This document shows, piece after piece, positions 21,720-30,151 of a stretch of DNA of 64,000 nucleotides. The translations under genes were made by a program, and so were the position numbers. The notes under the pieces are model-generated. The model was not told where the DNA came from and made no database searches. It saw only the letters and a program-made list of their open reading frames with translations. How positions within the stretch are numbered: the first letter of the stretch is position 1; the number at the start of each line of letters is the position of its first letter. The stretch covers positions 2,514,759-2,578,758 of the forward strand of contig NZ_LR733312.1 of assembly GCF_902506295.1 (NCBI RefSeq), in the 5' to 3' direction. The stretch comes from Luteimonas sp. 9C. GTDB lineage: Bacteria; Pseudomonadota; Gammaproteobacteria; Xanthomonadales; Xanthomonadaceae.

Positions 21720-22365
21720 CGCGATGTCTACTTTCGCCTTGATCGCTTTTGTTTTTGTTTTTTGCGTTTGCCTTGCTTTGGCTTGGCTCTAACTCTTGAT
21801 TTGAATCGAGCCGTAGAGCGAGCCGAGCATCGCAGGGCGACGGGGTCGAAGAGCAGCCCATGTCTGAGCGCAGCGAGTTTGGGCTGCGTGCCCCGTCGCC
21901 CGAGAAGCACAGGGGACCACCGCGGTTTTATCGCGGCGGATCGCGTCCGGCGAAGACGGTTTTGCTTACTTTTGCCAAGACAAAAGTAAGCCGCGCGACA
22001 GCGCGGAAGCCCTGTCCTTGATCTTCGCCCTAGGGCGAGGTTGTCTGAAAAGATCGAATCCAACGATTCAAGCCAAGCCAGAGCCAAAGGTTCGAGCGAA
22101 CAGCAAGTACAGAGCTTTCGCCCGCTGCGCGTGCGAGTCCCTTTTGGATGGACCCAAAAGGAACCAAAAGGTCCCTTCGCCGGACGCGAGCCGACGCGGT
22201 GAAGCCGCGTCGGTGCCCTCCGCGCCTCGCCTGACGCGGCACGCAGCCCAAACTCGCTGCGCTCAGACATGGGCTGCTCTTCGGCCACGCCAGGCTCCGG
22301 TGCTCGGCTCGCTTTACGGCTCGATTTCAGATCAAGAGCCGAAAGCAAAAGCAAAAATAGCAGCC
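21720..22365. repeat. Long intergenic inverted-repeat element 1
   Basis: This non-coding stretch is less GC-rich than its neighbours. Its core is a 46-bp perfect inverted repeat, 21847-21892 with 22238-22283. Imperfect pairing extends outward to about 21775 and 22350. The outer left side is a T-rich run with TTTTGTTTTTG; the outer right side is its A-rich counterpart. The 345-bp centre has local hairpins, for example TTACTTTTG/CAAAAGTAA at 21966-21989 and CCGCGC/GCGCGG just after. No open frame here resembles a protein. It looks like a mobile or dispersed intergenic element; other copies cannot be tested from this window alone. Confidence 0.75.
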
Positions 22366-22372
22366 CTCACCC

Positions 22373-22410
22373 GATGCGCTGCGCGCATCGACCTCTCCCG
22401 GAGGGAGAGG
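22373..22410. terminator. Tandem hairpins next to the 2OG-oxygenase gene
   Basis: GATGCGC/GCGCATC (22373-22389) and CCTCTCCC/GGGAGAGG (22392-22410) form two hairpins just past the 3' end of the minus-strand oxygenase gene. The second is of the CCTCTCCC-GGGAGAGG kind that also occurs at 59911. They probably end transcription, although the T run is weak. Confidence 0.55.
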
Positions 22411-22418
22411 TACTCGGA

Positions 22419-23123
22419 TCAACTGCCCCCGTACAACGTCTCCGACCGCTGGAACAGAATCCAGCTCGTCGCGATGACCTTGTCGCCGTTCTGCGGTCGG
22501 TTGCCGCGATGGGTGTGGGTGAAGGCGGTCGGTGCGATCAGCAGGTCGCCGGTGCGCGGGGCGATCTTGCGATGCTGGAACAGGAATTCGGTTTCGCCGG
22601 CGTCGAAGCCGTCGTTGAGGTAGAGCGTCCACAACAGATGCCGATGCAGGGTTTCGCCGCTGGCGTCGCGTGGGTAGAGCTCGCAGTGCCAGTACGGGTA
22701 GCCGCCCTCGCCGGCCGCGTACCACTGCAGGTTGATCGCACCCGGGCGCAGGCAGGTCTGCAGCAGGCCGCCGAGGCGCTGGTCGTCCATCGTCGGGAAG
22801 TCGTCGGCTCCCAGGCGGCGCAGTGCGCCATCGCTGCCCGGCTGCTGCAGCATCAGCGGGGCGATCAGGGTCTGCGGATACTTGCGCAGGTAGGCCATCA
22901 GGCCGGCGTAGACCGCGACGTTGAGCTGTTGCACCACGTCGGCCCAGTCGGGGCGGTCGTTGATCGACAGGTCGCGGCTGCGCTTGAGTTCGGGATACAC
23001 GCCGCCGCCGATCTCGCCGGCTTGCAGATCCGGGCTGGCCCGCAGCCGCGCGACGATCGCCGCGCAGGCGTCGGCCGACAGCGCGCCCGGGGTCACTTCG
23101 ATGAAATCGGCGGGCGCGCTCAT
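22419..23123 (-). CDS. 2OG-Fe(II) oxygenase family protein
   Basis: A 234-residue protein of the prolyl-4-hydroxylase-like dioxygenase superfamily. The double-stranded beta-helix region has WHCELYPRD (candidate first His and acidic iron ligands) and [12 protein letters not shown] (distal His and the 2-oxoglutarate-binding Arg). The substrate is unknown. Its ATG overlaps the stop of fbp by four bases, so it is translationally coupled to fructose-bisphosphatase. PiuC was considered, but the N-terminus differs. Confidence 0.72.
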   Translation of the reverse strand: MSAPADFIEVTPGALSADACAAIVARLRASPDLQAGEIGGGVYPELKRSRDLSINDRPDWADVVQQLNVAVYAGLMAYLRKYPQTLIAPLMLQQPGSDGALRRLGADDFPTMDDQRLGGLLQTCLRPGAINLQWYAAGEGGYPYWHCELYPRDASGETLHRHLLWTLYLNDGFDAGETEFLFQHRKIAPRTGDLLIAPTAFTHTHRGNRPQNGDKVIATSWILFQRSETLYGGS

Positions 23124-24154
23124 GCGGCGGCGCTGTCGTGCTGCAGGTGGTAGCGGGTCGCGGTCTCCACTTCGTCCTTCGAGCCCAAGAACACCGGCAC
23201 GCGCTGATGCAGGGACGTCGGGGCGATGTCGAGGATGCGCGTCCGGCCGTTGGTCGCCGCGCCGCCGGCCTGCTCGACCAGCATGGCCATGGGATTCGCT
23301 TCGTACATCAGCCGCAGCTTGCCGGGCTTGGCCGGGTCCTTGCGGTCCCAGGGATAGATGAAGATGCCGCCACGGGTCAGGATGCGGTGCACGTCGCCGA
23401 CCATCGCCGCGACCCAGCGCATGTTGAAGTCCTGGGCGCGCGGGCCGTCCTGACCGGCCAGCAGATCGTTGACGTACGCCTGCGTCGGCGCTTCCCAGTG
23501 GCGCTGGTTGGACATGTTGATCGCGAACTCGCGGGTCTGCGCCGGGATGCGCATGTGGCCGGTCGTCAGCACGAACGAGCCCTGCTCGCGGTCCAGCGTG
23601 AACGCGTGCGTGCCATGGCCGATGGTCAGCACCAGCATGGTGCTCGGGCCGTACAGGCAGTAGCCGGCCGCGACCTGGGTGCTGCCGGCCTGCAGGAAAT
23701 CGTGGTCCTGCGCCGCGCTGACGCCTTCCGGGCAGCGCAGCACCGAGAAGATCGTGCCGACGCTGGCGTTGATGTCGATGTTGGAACTGCCGTCGAGGGG
23801 GTCGAACACCAGCAGGTAATTGCCGCGCGGGAAGGCGTCGGGAATCTGCTGGCAATGCTCCATCTCCTCCGAGGCGCATGCGGCGAGATGGCCGCCCCAG
23901 GCATTGGCCTCGAGCAGGATCTCGTTGCTGATCACGTCGAGTTTCTTCTGCGCCTCGCCCTGCACGTTGATGCTGTCGCCGCCACCGGCGGCCGCAGCCT
24001 CGCCCAGCACATCGCCCAGCGCGCCTTTGCCCACGGCCACCGAGATGCGCTTGCAGGCGCGCGCCACCACTTCCAGCAGCAGGCGCAGATCCGGGGTCAC
24101 GTGGCCCGAGCGCTGTTCCTCGATCAGATGGCGGGTCAGGGAAATGCTGGGCAT
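23120..24154 (-). CDS. fbp: Fructose-1,6-bisphosphatase class I
   Basis: Gluconeogenic enzyme hydrolysing fructose 1,6-bisphosphate to fructose 6-phosphate. Class I signatures are clear: [22 protein letters not shown], the metal site [25 protein letters not shown], and the C-terminal [18 protein letters not shown] with [10 protein letters not shown]. The ATG at 24154 gives 344 residues starting [15 protein letters not shown], as in xanthomonad homologues; an open frame running further upstream is antisense to tyrB and was rejected. It is divergent from the aminotransferase gene, with 168 bp between. Confidence 0.95.
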   Translation of the reverse strand: MPSISLTRHLIEEQRSGHVTPDLRLLLEVVARACKRISVAVGKGALGDVLGEAAAAGGGDSINVQGEAQKKLDVISNEILLEANAWGGHLAACASEEMEHCQQIPDAFPRGNYLLVFDPLDGSSNIDINASVGTIFSVLRCPEGVSAAQDHDFLQAGSTQVAAGYCLYGPSTMLVLTIGHGTHAFTLDREQGSFVLTTGHMRIPAQTREFAINMSNQRHWEAPTQAYVNDLLAGQDGPRAQDFNMRWVAAMVGDVHRILTRGGIFIYPWDRKDPAKPGKLRLMYEANPMAMLVEQAGGAATNGRTRILDIAPTSLHQRVPVFLGSKDEVETATRYHLQHDSAAA

Positions 24155-24322
24155 GCGCGGGCGGTCCTGGGCGGCGGGGAGACCGGCATTGTCGCGCCAA
24201 AGGCGATGGCTGTCCCACGGCGAAGATCGCGCCAGTGGGCGGGGGCCGGTATTCTGGGCGGGTTTGGTCGCTGGCGACACGCGCGACCGGCCCCCTCCCC
24301 TCCGTCGTGCAGGCAGTCTCCC

Positions 24323-25528
24323 GTGTCCTCCTTCTTCGCGAACGTCGAACTCGTCCCCGGTGATCCCATCCTCGGCCTGACCGAGGCCTACAACGCCGAT
24401 CCGCGTACCACCAAGGTCAATCTGGGCGTCGGCATCTACTACGACGAAGCCGGCCGCATCCCCGTGCTCGACGCGGTGCGCGAGGTCGAACAGCGCCTGG
24501 CCGCCGAAGCCAAGCCGCGCGGCTACCTGCCGATCGACGGCATGCCCGACTACACCAGGACCACCCGCGAGCTGCTGTTCGGCGTGGATTCGCCGCTGCT
24601 GGCCGCGGGCCGCGTCGCCACTACCCAGACCATCGGCGGCAGCGGTGCGCTGCGCACCGGCGCGGACCTGCTGAAGAAGGTGCTGCCGCACACGACCATC
24701 GCGATCAGCAACCCCAGCTGGGAGAACCATCGCGCGGTGTTCGGCGCGGTCGGCTTCGACGTCGTCGACTACACCTATTTCGATACCGCCACGCACGGCG
24801 TCGACTTCGCCGGCATGCTCGCCGACCTGCGCACGCTCGAGGCCGGCACCGTCGTGCTGCTGCACGCCTGCTGCCACAACCCGACTGGCGCCGACCTCAC
24901 CGTCGACCAGTGGCGCCAGGTCATCGAGGTGCTGCGCGAGCGCGCGCTGTTTCCATTCATCGACATGGCCTACCAGGGCTTCGACAAGGGCATCGACGAA
25001 GATGCCGCGGCGGTGCGCCTGCTGGCCGAGTCGGGCATCGCGACCTTCGTCGTGGCCAGTTCGTATTCCAAGTCGTTCTCGCTCTACGGCGAGCGCGTCG
25101 GCGCGCTGACCGTGGTCTCGGCCGACGCCGACGAGAGCAAGCGCGTGCAGTCGCAGATCAAGCGCATCATCCGCGCGAACTATTCGAGCCCGTCGACGCA
25201 TGGCGCCGCGCTGGTGGCCGGCGTGCTCGGCAGCAGCGAACTGCGCGCGCGCTGGGAAACGGAACTGGGCCAGATGCGCGAGCGCATCCACGCCCTGCGT
25301 GCGGGCCTGGTCGAGAAACTCGCCGCCAACGGCGCGCCCGAATTCGCCTTCATCGGCGAGCAGGCCGGCATGTTCTCGTACTCCGGCCTGAGCCGCGCCC
25401 AGGTCGATCGCCTGCGCGACGAGTTCGGCATCTACGCCGTCGGCACGGGCCGCATCTGTGTGGCTGCGTTGAGCCTGAAAAATCTGGATTACGTGGCCGA
25501 AGCCGTCGCGGCGGTCAGCCGCGGCTGA
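24323..25528 (+). CDS. tyrB: Aromatic amino acid aminotransferase (class I)
   Basis: PLP-dependent transaminase of the AAT subgroup I-alpha (401 residues), interconverting aromatic amino acids or aspartate with their 2-oxo acids. The GTG at 24323 begins [18 protein letters not shown], the expected N-terminus. NPTGAD and the Schiff-base Lys250 in [17 protein letters not shown] are present, as is the C-terminal substrate Arg region GRICVAAL. The choice between tyrB and aspC cannot be settled by eye. phhA, for phenylalanine hydroxylation, lies 3 kb away, which fits aromatic amino acid metabolism. Confidence 0.9.
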   Translation: MSSFFANVELVPGDPILGLTEAYNADPRTTKVNLGVGIYYDEAGRIPVLDAVREVEQRLAAEAKPRGYLPIDGMPDYTRTTRELLFGVDSPLLAAGRVATTQTIGGSGALRTGADLLKKVLPHTTIAISNPSWENHRAVFGAVGFDVVDYTYFDTATHGVDFAGMLADLRTLEAGTVVLLHACCHNPTGADLTVDQWRQVIEVLRERALFPFIDMAYQGFDKGIDEDAAAVRLLAESGIATFVVASSYSKSFSLYGERVGALTVVSADADESKRVQSQIKRIIRANYSSPSTHGAALVAGVLGSSELRARWETELGQMRERIHALRAGLVEKLAANGAPEFAFIGEQAGMFSYSGLSRAQVDRLRDEFGIYAVGTGRICVAALSLKNLDYVAEAVAAVSRG

Positions 25529-25541
25529 GGACGGACGTCAG

Positions 25542-25561
25542 CCTGCCCGGTGACGGGCAGG
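25542..25561 (+). terminator. Hairpin after tyrB
   Basis: CCTGCCCG-GTGA-CGGGCAGG is an 8-bp stem with a GNRA loop, 13 bp after the stop. It lacks a T run. The rest of the 300-bp gap up to the azurin gene shows no gene. Confidence 0.5.
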
Positions 25562-25780
25562 TGGCTCGCGGGTCGTGCACCGCGTGTCGCAGGCAGGTGC
25601 CGACGCTGCGGTGTCGGCGCCGCGGGCGTCTGCAATCGCGATGGCGGACGCGCGACCGGTGATGGAGCGCGGCGCGCGCTGACGCGACAACCGGCGCCGC
25701 TGCGCCGCCGTCGACGGGTGGGCGAACAGTCCCTGCGACATTCCGTCCCGGGCCGTTCACGCCGGCCTTTGCGACAATGC

Positions 25781-25797
25781 GCGACGCGATGCGTCGC
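25781..25797. promoter_or_regulatory. 17-bp palindrome upstream of azurin
   Basis: GCGACGC-GAT-GCGTCGC is a perfect interrupted palindrome 31 bp before the azurin ATG, at a place expected for an operator. It does not match the Fnr or Fur boxes. Confidence 0.4.
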
Positions 25798-25828
25798 ATC
25801 ACACCCCCCCGATTTCCCCGGAGATGTC

Positions 25829-26284
25829 ATGCCGAACCGCGTCTTGCGCGGCGCGCTCGCGCTGCTGCTGTTGTTGCCCGCTACCGGTGCGTTCGCGCGG
25901 ACCTGCGATCTGTCGATCGGCAGCAACGATGCGATGCGCTTCGACACGAACGAGCTGCGGGTCGCCGCCGATTGCACCCAGGTGCGGCTCACCCTGCGCC
26001 ACACCGGGCGGCAGATGGCCGCGGCCATGGGCCACAACTGGGTGCTGACCCGCACGGCGGACTATCGCCCGGTCGCGATCGCCGGCGGCCGCGCAAACCT
26101 CGCCAGCAGCTATCTGCCCGCCGGCGACACGCGCGTCATTGCGCACACGAAGGTCATCGGTGGCGGCCAGACGACGACCATCACCTTCCCCACCGCCGCT
26201 CTGACGCGCGGCGGTGACTACACCTTCTTCTGCTCGTTCCCCGGCCACTGGAACGTGATGCGCGGCAAGCTGGTGTTCGGCTGA
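25829..26284 (+). CDS. azu: Azurin
   Basis: Periplasmic type I blue copper protein (151 residues, signal peptide about 1-23 ending GAFA). The copper ligands are His69 in MGHNWVL, and Cys135, His140 and Met144 in FFCSFPGHWNVM, with the spacing of Pseudomonas azurin (C112, H117, M121). Other family landmarks such as DSRVIAHTK-type (here DTRVIAHTKVIGGG) are present. The start follows CCGGAG. The stop codon shares one base with the ATG of a TonB-dependent receptor gene (TGATG), so the pair is translationally coupled. Electron transfer is the classical role; a copper-delivery role is suggested by the neighbour. Confidence 0.96.
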   Translation: MPNRVLRGALALLLLLPATGAFARTCDLSIGSNDAMRFDTNELRVAADCTQVRLTLRHTGRQMAAAMGHNWVLTRTADYRPVAIAGGRANLASSYLPAGDTRVIAHTKVIGGGQTTTITFPTAALTRGGDYTFFCSFPGHWNVMRGKLVFG

Positions 26285-28416
26285 TGCGCGCGGCCCCCAC
26301 CGCGCTGGCAATCGCGCTATCGCTGATCCTGCTCTCGCCCGGCTTCGCGCACGCACAGGCGGCGCGCGATGCCCCCACCACACTCGAACGCGTGCGCGTC
26401 GATGCGACGCGCCTGCGCGGGGTCAGCGATTTCGACACGCCGGCCTCGGTCGATGCGATCCGCCTCGACGACGCGGACAGCAACCGCGCCGGCACCGTCG
26501 CGTCCGAACCGCTGTCGGGCGTGCCCGGCCTGCTCGCGCGCGACCGGCAGAACCACGCGCAGGACACGCAGCTGTCGATCCGCGGTTTCGGCGCACGTTC
26601 CACGTTCGGCGTGCGCGGCGTGCGCCTGTTCGCCGACGGCATTCCGGCGTCGATGCCCGACGGCCAGGGCCAGCTCTCGCATTTCAGTCTGGTCGGCGGC
26701 GACCGCATCGAGATCATGCGCGGCCCGTTCTCGGCGCTGTACGGCAACTCCTCGGGCGGTGTCGTGCAGCTGTGGAGCGCCGACGGGCAGCCCGGCGATC
26801 CCTGGCGGTTCAAGGCCAGCCACGGACGCGACGACACGACCAGCCTGTCGACGCAGCTGCGCGGTGGTACGGAGGCGGTCGGCTACAACCTCGCGCTGTC
26901 GCGGTTCGACACCGACGGCTGGCGCGACCACAGCGCCGCGCGACGCGATTCGGCGAACGCGAAATTGCGCTTCGATTTCGGTGATCGTCGCCGGCTCGAT
27001 CTCGTCGCCAACCATGTCGACATCGATGCGCAGGATCCGCTCGGCCTGACCGCCGCGCAGGTGCGCGAGAACCCGCGCCAGGTCGCGTCGGTCGCGCGCC
27101 AGTTCGACACGCGCAAGACCGTACGCCAGAGCCAGGCCGGCGCGGTCTACGAACACGGCATCGGCGAGGCGCATACCGTGCGCGCGATGGCCTACGGCGG
27201 CGAGCGCGCGGTGGTGCAGTACCTGCCGATTCCGCCTGCTGCGCAGGGCAATCCGTTGAACTCGGGCGGCGTCATCGATCTCGACAACCGCTACGGCGGG
27301 CTGGATCTGCGCTGGAGCTGGGAAGGCACGCTGGCCGGGCGTCCGCTCGAGGCGACGGTCGGCGCGAACGCCGATCGCCAGCGTCAGGACCGTCAGGGCT
27401 TCGAGAATTTCGTCGGCGACACGCTCGGCGTGCGCGGACGGCTGCGCCGCGACGAGCGCAACACCGTCGAGAACCGCGACCAATTCGCACAGCTCTACTG
27501 GACCTTCGCGCCGCGCTGGTCGTTGCTGGCAGGCGTCCGCCACAGCGAGGTGGAGTTCGTCTCGCGCGACGCGTTCGTGACCGCCACCAACCCGGACGAC
27601 AGCGGCCGTATCGCGTTCCGCCAGACCTCGCCAGTCGCGGGCGTCACGTTCGCGCCGCGCGAGGATCTGCGCGTCTACGCCTCCGCCGGGCGCGGCTTCG
27701 AGACGCCGACCTTCAACGAACTCGGCTATCGCGCCGACGGCGGCGCCGGGCTCGCGTTCGATCTCGCGCCGGCGGTCAGCGACAACCTCGAGATCGGCAG
27801 CAAGTGGCAGGCGCGTTCGGGCACCACGCTCAACGCCGCGCTGTTCCGCGCCGACACCGACGACGAGCTCGCGGTCGCGCGCAATGTGGGCGGCCGCAGC
27901 AGCTTCCAGAACATCGGCCGCGCGCGGCGCCAGGGTGCGGAGCTGTCGCTGCGCCAGCCGCTGGGCGACGCCTTCGATCTAAGCATTGCCGCGACCTGGC
28001 TCGATGCGACCTTCCGCGACGACTATCGCGTCTGCACCGGCGTCGGATGCACCGTGCCGGCCACGCCGGTCGCGGCCGGCGCGCGCATTCCGGGTGTGCC
28101 GGCGAAACAGCTGTTCGCGCGGCTGGACTGGAGCGGCGGGCCATGGAGCGCGGCGATCGAAGGCGTGGGCGTGGGCGATGTCGTCGTAGACGATCTCGCG
28201 ACCGGACGCGCGGCCGGTTACGCGCTGCTGCACCTGGAAGGCGCGCGGCGTTGGCGGTTCGATGCCGGCGAACTGCGGACCTTCGTGCGCGTCGACAACG
28301 TGCTCGACCAGGCCTACATCGGCTCGGTGATCGTCAACGAAGGCAACGGCCGGTTCTACGAACCTGGCCCCGGGCGCGGGGTGATGCTCGGCGCGCAGTG
28401 GACGTGGAATCGCTGA
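26284..28416 (+). CDS. TonB-dependent outer-membrane receptor coupled to azurin
   Basis: A 710-residue receptor. The signal peptide ends GFAHAQA, followed by a plug domain (about 40-150) with the motifs LSIRGFGARSTFGVRGVRLFADGIPASMPDGQGQ-type (split around residues 98-130) and IEIMRGPFSALYGNSSGGVV, then a 22-strand-type barrel ending in the aromatic QWTWNR. The substrate is not evident from sequence. In Pseudomonas aeruginosa, secreted azurin feeds copper to the receptor OprC, so the 1-nt overlap with azurin makes copper a reasonable candidate. Siderophore or other metal substrates remain possible. Energy would come from the TonB system at 5.8-8.2 kb. Confidence 0.88.
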   Translation: MRAAPTALAIALSLILLSPGFAHAQAARDAPTTLERVRVDATRLRGVSDFDTPASVDAIRLDDADSNRAGTVASEPLSGVPGLLARDRQNHAQDTQLSIRGFGARSTFGVRGVRLFADGIPASMPDGQGQLSHFSLVGGDRIEIMRGPFSALYGNSSGGVVQLWSADGQPGDPWRFKASHGRDDTTSLSTQLRGGTEAVGYNLALSRFDTDGWRDHSAARRDSANAKLRFDFGDRRRLDLVANHVDIDAQDPLGLTAAQVRENPRQVASVARQFDTRKTVRQSQAGAVYEHGIGEAHTVRAMAYGGERAVVQYLPIPPAAQGNPLNSGGVIDLDNRYGGLDLRWSWEGTLAGRPLEATVGANADRQRQDRQGFENFVGDTLGVRGRLRRDERNTVENRDQFAQLYWTFAPRWSLLAGVRHSEVEFVSRDAFVTATNPDDSGRIAFRQTSPVAGVTFAPREDLRVYASAGRGFETPTFNELGYRADGGAGLAFDLAPAVSDNLEIGSKWQARSGTTLNAALFRADTDDELAVARNVGGRSSFQNIGRARRQGAELSLRQPLGDAFDLSIAATWLDATFRDDYRVCTGVGCTVPATPVAAGARIPGVPAKQLFARLDWSGGPWSAAIEGVGVGDVVVDDLATGRAAGYALLHLEGARRWRFDAGELRTFVRVDNVLDQAYIGSVIVNEGNGRFYEPGPGRGVMLGAQWTWNR

Positions 28417-28486
28417 GACGCCGATGTCGCGTGCGTACGTCACGCGCCGCAAGGAAACGGGTCAGCGCGAACGCCGACCCGGGCCT

Positions 28487-29386
28487 TCAGACATCCCCAC
28501 CCGCCGTCCAGCCCTCGCCCGTCCCGCGGTGGAACACGCGATCCTCCTCGCGCACCGTCCCCGCGCCCACCGTGTCCTGCTGCGCTAGGCGCGCATAGAT
28601 CGGGGTGAAGTCGGGCCGCGTCGCATCCATCAGCTGTTCGAAGCTGTCGATGACGAAGTAGGTCTTCTGGTAGGTGTCGATGCGGTAGCGCGTGCGCATG
28701 ATGCGCTCCAGATCGAAGCCGATGCGGTTGGGCGCATCCGATTCCAGCGAGTAGATCGACTCGCCCTTCGACGACACGATGCCGGCGCCGAAGATGCGCA
28801 GCCCATCCGCCTGCTGGATCAGGCCGAACTCGACCGTGTACCAGTACAGCCGCGTAAGGTTCTGCAGCGCGTCCGGGCCGATGCCGTGCGCCTTGACGCC
28901 GCCCTTGCCGTAGGCCTCCATGTAATCGGCGAACACCGGATTCATCAGCAGCGGCACGTGGCCGAACAGGTCGTGGAAGAGATCGGGCTCCTCGATGTAG
29001 TCGATCTGGTCCGGGCGGCGGATCCACCACGTCACCGGAAAGCGGCGGTTGGCGAGATGGTCGAAGAAGTCGAGCTCCGGCAGCAGGCCTTCGACGCCGA
29101 GCAGCGTCCAGCCGGTGGCGGCTTCGAGCACTGCGTTGAGCTCGGTGAACTTCGGAATCGTGTCCGGGGTCATGCCCATCGCGTCCTGCGCCTGCAGGAA
29201 TTCATCGCAGGCGCGGCCGACCAGCAGTTCGCGCTGGCGCGCGTAGAGCGTCGCCCAGGTCGCGTGGTCGTCGGCGCTGTAGGTGTCCCAGGGCTGTTCG
29301 ACGATGCCGGTGGCATAGACCGGCACGCGGCCCTTGTCGGTCTGCAGGTTCTCGACGCGGCGCGGTGTGTTCGGCTGGGCGGACAT
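28487..29386 (-). CDS. phhA: Phenylalanine 4-monooxygenase
   Basis: Pterin-dependent iron hydroxylase converting phenylalanine to tyrosine (299 residues). The iron ligands lie in PDLFHDLFGHVPLL (two His) and WYTVEFGL (Glu), both hallmark motifs. Other family stretches include LEAATGWTLLGVEGLLP and FAGIVSSKGES-type (here GAGIVSSKGESIYSL). It is divergent from an Lrp-type regulator, with a 126-bp shared region that contains a candidate operator. The neighbour likely controls it in response to aromatic amino acids. Confidence 0.96.
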   Translation of the reverse strand: MSAQPNTPRRVENLQTDKGRVPVYATGIVEQPWDTYSADDHATWATLYARQRELLVGRACDEFLQAQDAMGMTPDTIPKFTELNAVLEAATGWTLLGVEGLLPELDFFDHLANRRFPVTWWIRRPDQIDYIEEPDLFHDLFGHVPLLMNPVFADYMEAYGKGGVKAHGIGPDALQNLTRLYWYTVEFGLIQQADGLRIFGAGIVSSKGESIYSLESDAPNRIGFDLERIMRTRYRIDTYQKTYFVIDSFEQLMDATRPDFTPIYARLAQQDTVGAGTVREEDRVFHRGTGEGWTAGGDV

Positions 29387-29433
29387 GGCGACTCCGGTAA
29401 CTTCCGTGATCCCCGACGATAGCGCCGATGCCG

Positions 29434-29456
29434 TGCAACAGGCTTGCGTCGTTGCA
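29434..29456. promoter_or_regulatory. Inverted repeat in the phhA/lrp divergent promoter region
   Basis: TGCAAC (29434-29439) and GTTGCA (29451-29456) form an interrupted palindrome 48 bp before the phhA start and 57 bp before the regulator start. It is a candidate Lrp-family operator; the half-site is short. Confidence 0.4.
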
Positions 29457-29512
29457 GGCTGACGTCTGATTCGCGCAATAATCGTGCGTCGAACGTCAAT
29501 TCAGGACAACAC

Positions 29513-29986
29513 ATGGCCGCCGCCGAGCTCGACCGCACTGATCTGCTGCTGCTGGCCGAGCTGCAGCGCCATGGCCGGCTGACCAATGCCGACCTCGCCG
29601 AGCGCGTCCACCTCTCGCCCTCGGCATGCCTGCGCCGGGTGCAGCGGCTGGAACGCGACGGGGTGATCGCCGGCTACCGCGCCGAAGTGAGTGCCGAGCG
29701 TCTGGGGCTCGGCCTGCAGGCGTTCGTGCGCGTGCAGCTCAAGCATCACGACAGCGCCGCGGTGGCCGGCTTCGCGTCGCTGGTCAACGGCTGGGAAGAG
29801 GTGGTGGCCTGCCACGCGCTGACCGGCGACATGGACTACCTGCTTCAGGTGGTGGTGCGCGATCTCGAACACTTCTCCCGCTTCCTGCTCGACCGGCTGC
29901 TCAACCAGCCCGCGGTGGACGACGTGAACTCGAGCTTCGTCCTGCGCACGGTCAAGGCAGACCGCGGCCTGCCCCTGCCGGGTTGA
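29513..29986 (+). CDS. Lrp/AsnC-family transcriptional regulator
   Basis: A 157-residue regulator with an N-terminal winged helix-turn-helix (ELDRTDLLLLAELQRHGRLT, then LAERVHLSPSACLRRVQRLERDGVI) and a C-terminal RAM ligand-binding domain with the GDMDYLLQVVV core. The ATG at 29513 gives the usual family length. Divergent orientation to phhA suggests it regulates phenylalanine catabolism, with an aromatic amino acid as effector; this is inferred. Confidence 0.9.
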   Translation: MAAAELDRTDLLLLAELQRHGRLTNADLAERVHLSPSACLRRVQRLERDGVIAGYRAEVSAERLGLGLQAFVRVQLKHHDSAAVAGFASLVNGWEEVVACHALTGDMDYLLQVVVRDLEHFSRFLLDRLLNQPAVDDVNSSFVLRTVKADRGLPLPG

Positions 29987-30032
29987 CGCACCATACAGGT
30001 GCATTCCGCGCCGCAACGCACCATTCCGGTCC
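29987..30032 (+). promoter_or_regulatory. Tandem NtrC-type sites upstream of glnA
   Basis: Site 1, CGCACC-ATACA-GGTGCA (29987-30003), matches the NtrC consensus TGCACC-N5-GGTGCA at 11 of 12 positions. Site 2, CGCACC-ATTCC-GGTCCC (30017-30033), matches 9 of 12. The centres are 30 bp apart, about three helical turns, and about 126 and 96 bp upstream of the predicted sigma-54 start. This mirrors the enhancer layout of enterobacterial glnA. Confidence 0.75.
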
Positions 30033-30095
30033 CCGCATCCCGCGCGGGCGCCCATGTCCGGGTGCCAAGTCATTGATTCGAAAGAGGTGCGCGGT

Positions 30096-30110
30096 TGGCA
30101 CGGCGATTGC
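30096..30110 (+). promoter_or_regulatory. Sigma-54 promoter of glnA
   Basis: TGGCAC-N5-TTGC is an exact match to the -24/-12 consensus core. Transcription would start near 30121, about 31 nt before the glnA ATG. Confidence 0.92.
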
Positions 30111-30151
30111 GTATGTACAGCTCACAATCAATACGCAAGGCGGTCTGCCCC

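Noticed and set aside
21690-22640. Several 60-200 codon frames within the first inverted-repeat element
   Set aside because: They mirror each other across the palindrome and lack start sites and protein-like composition.
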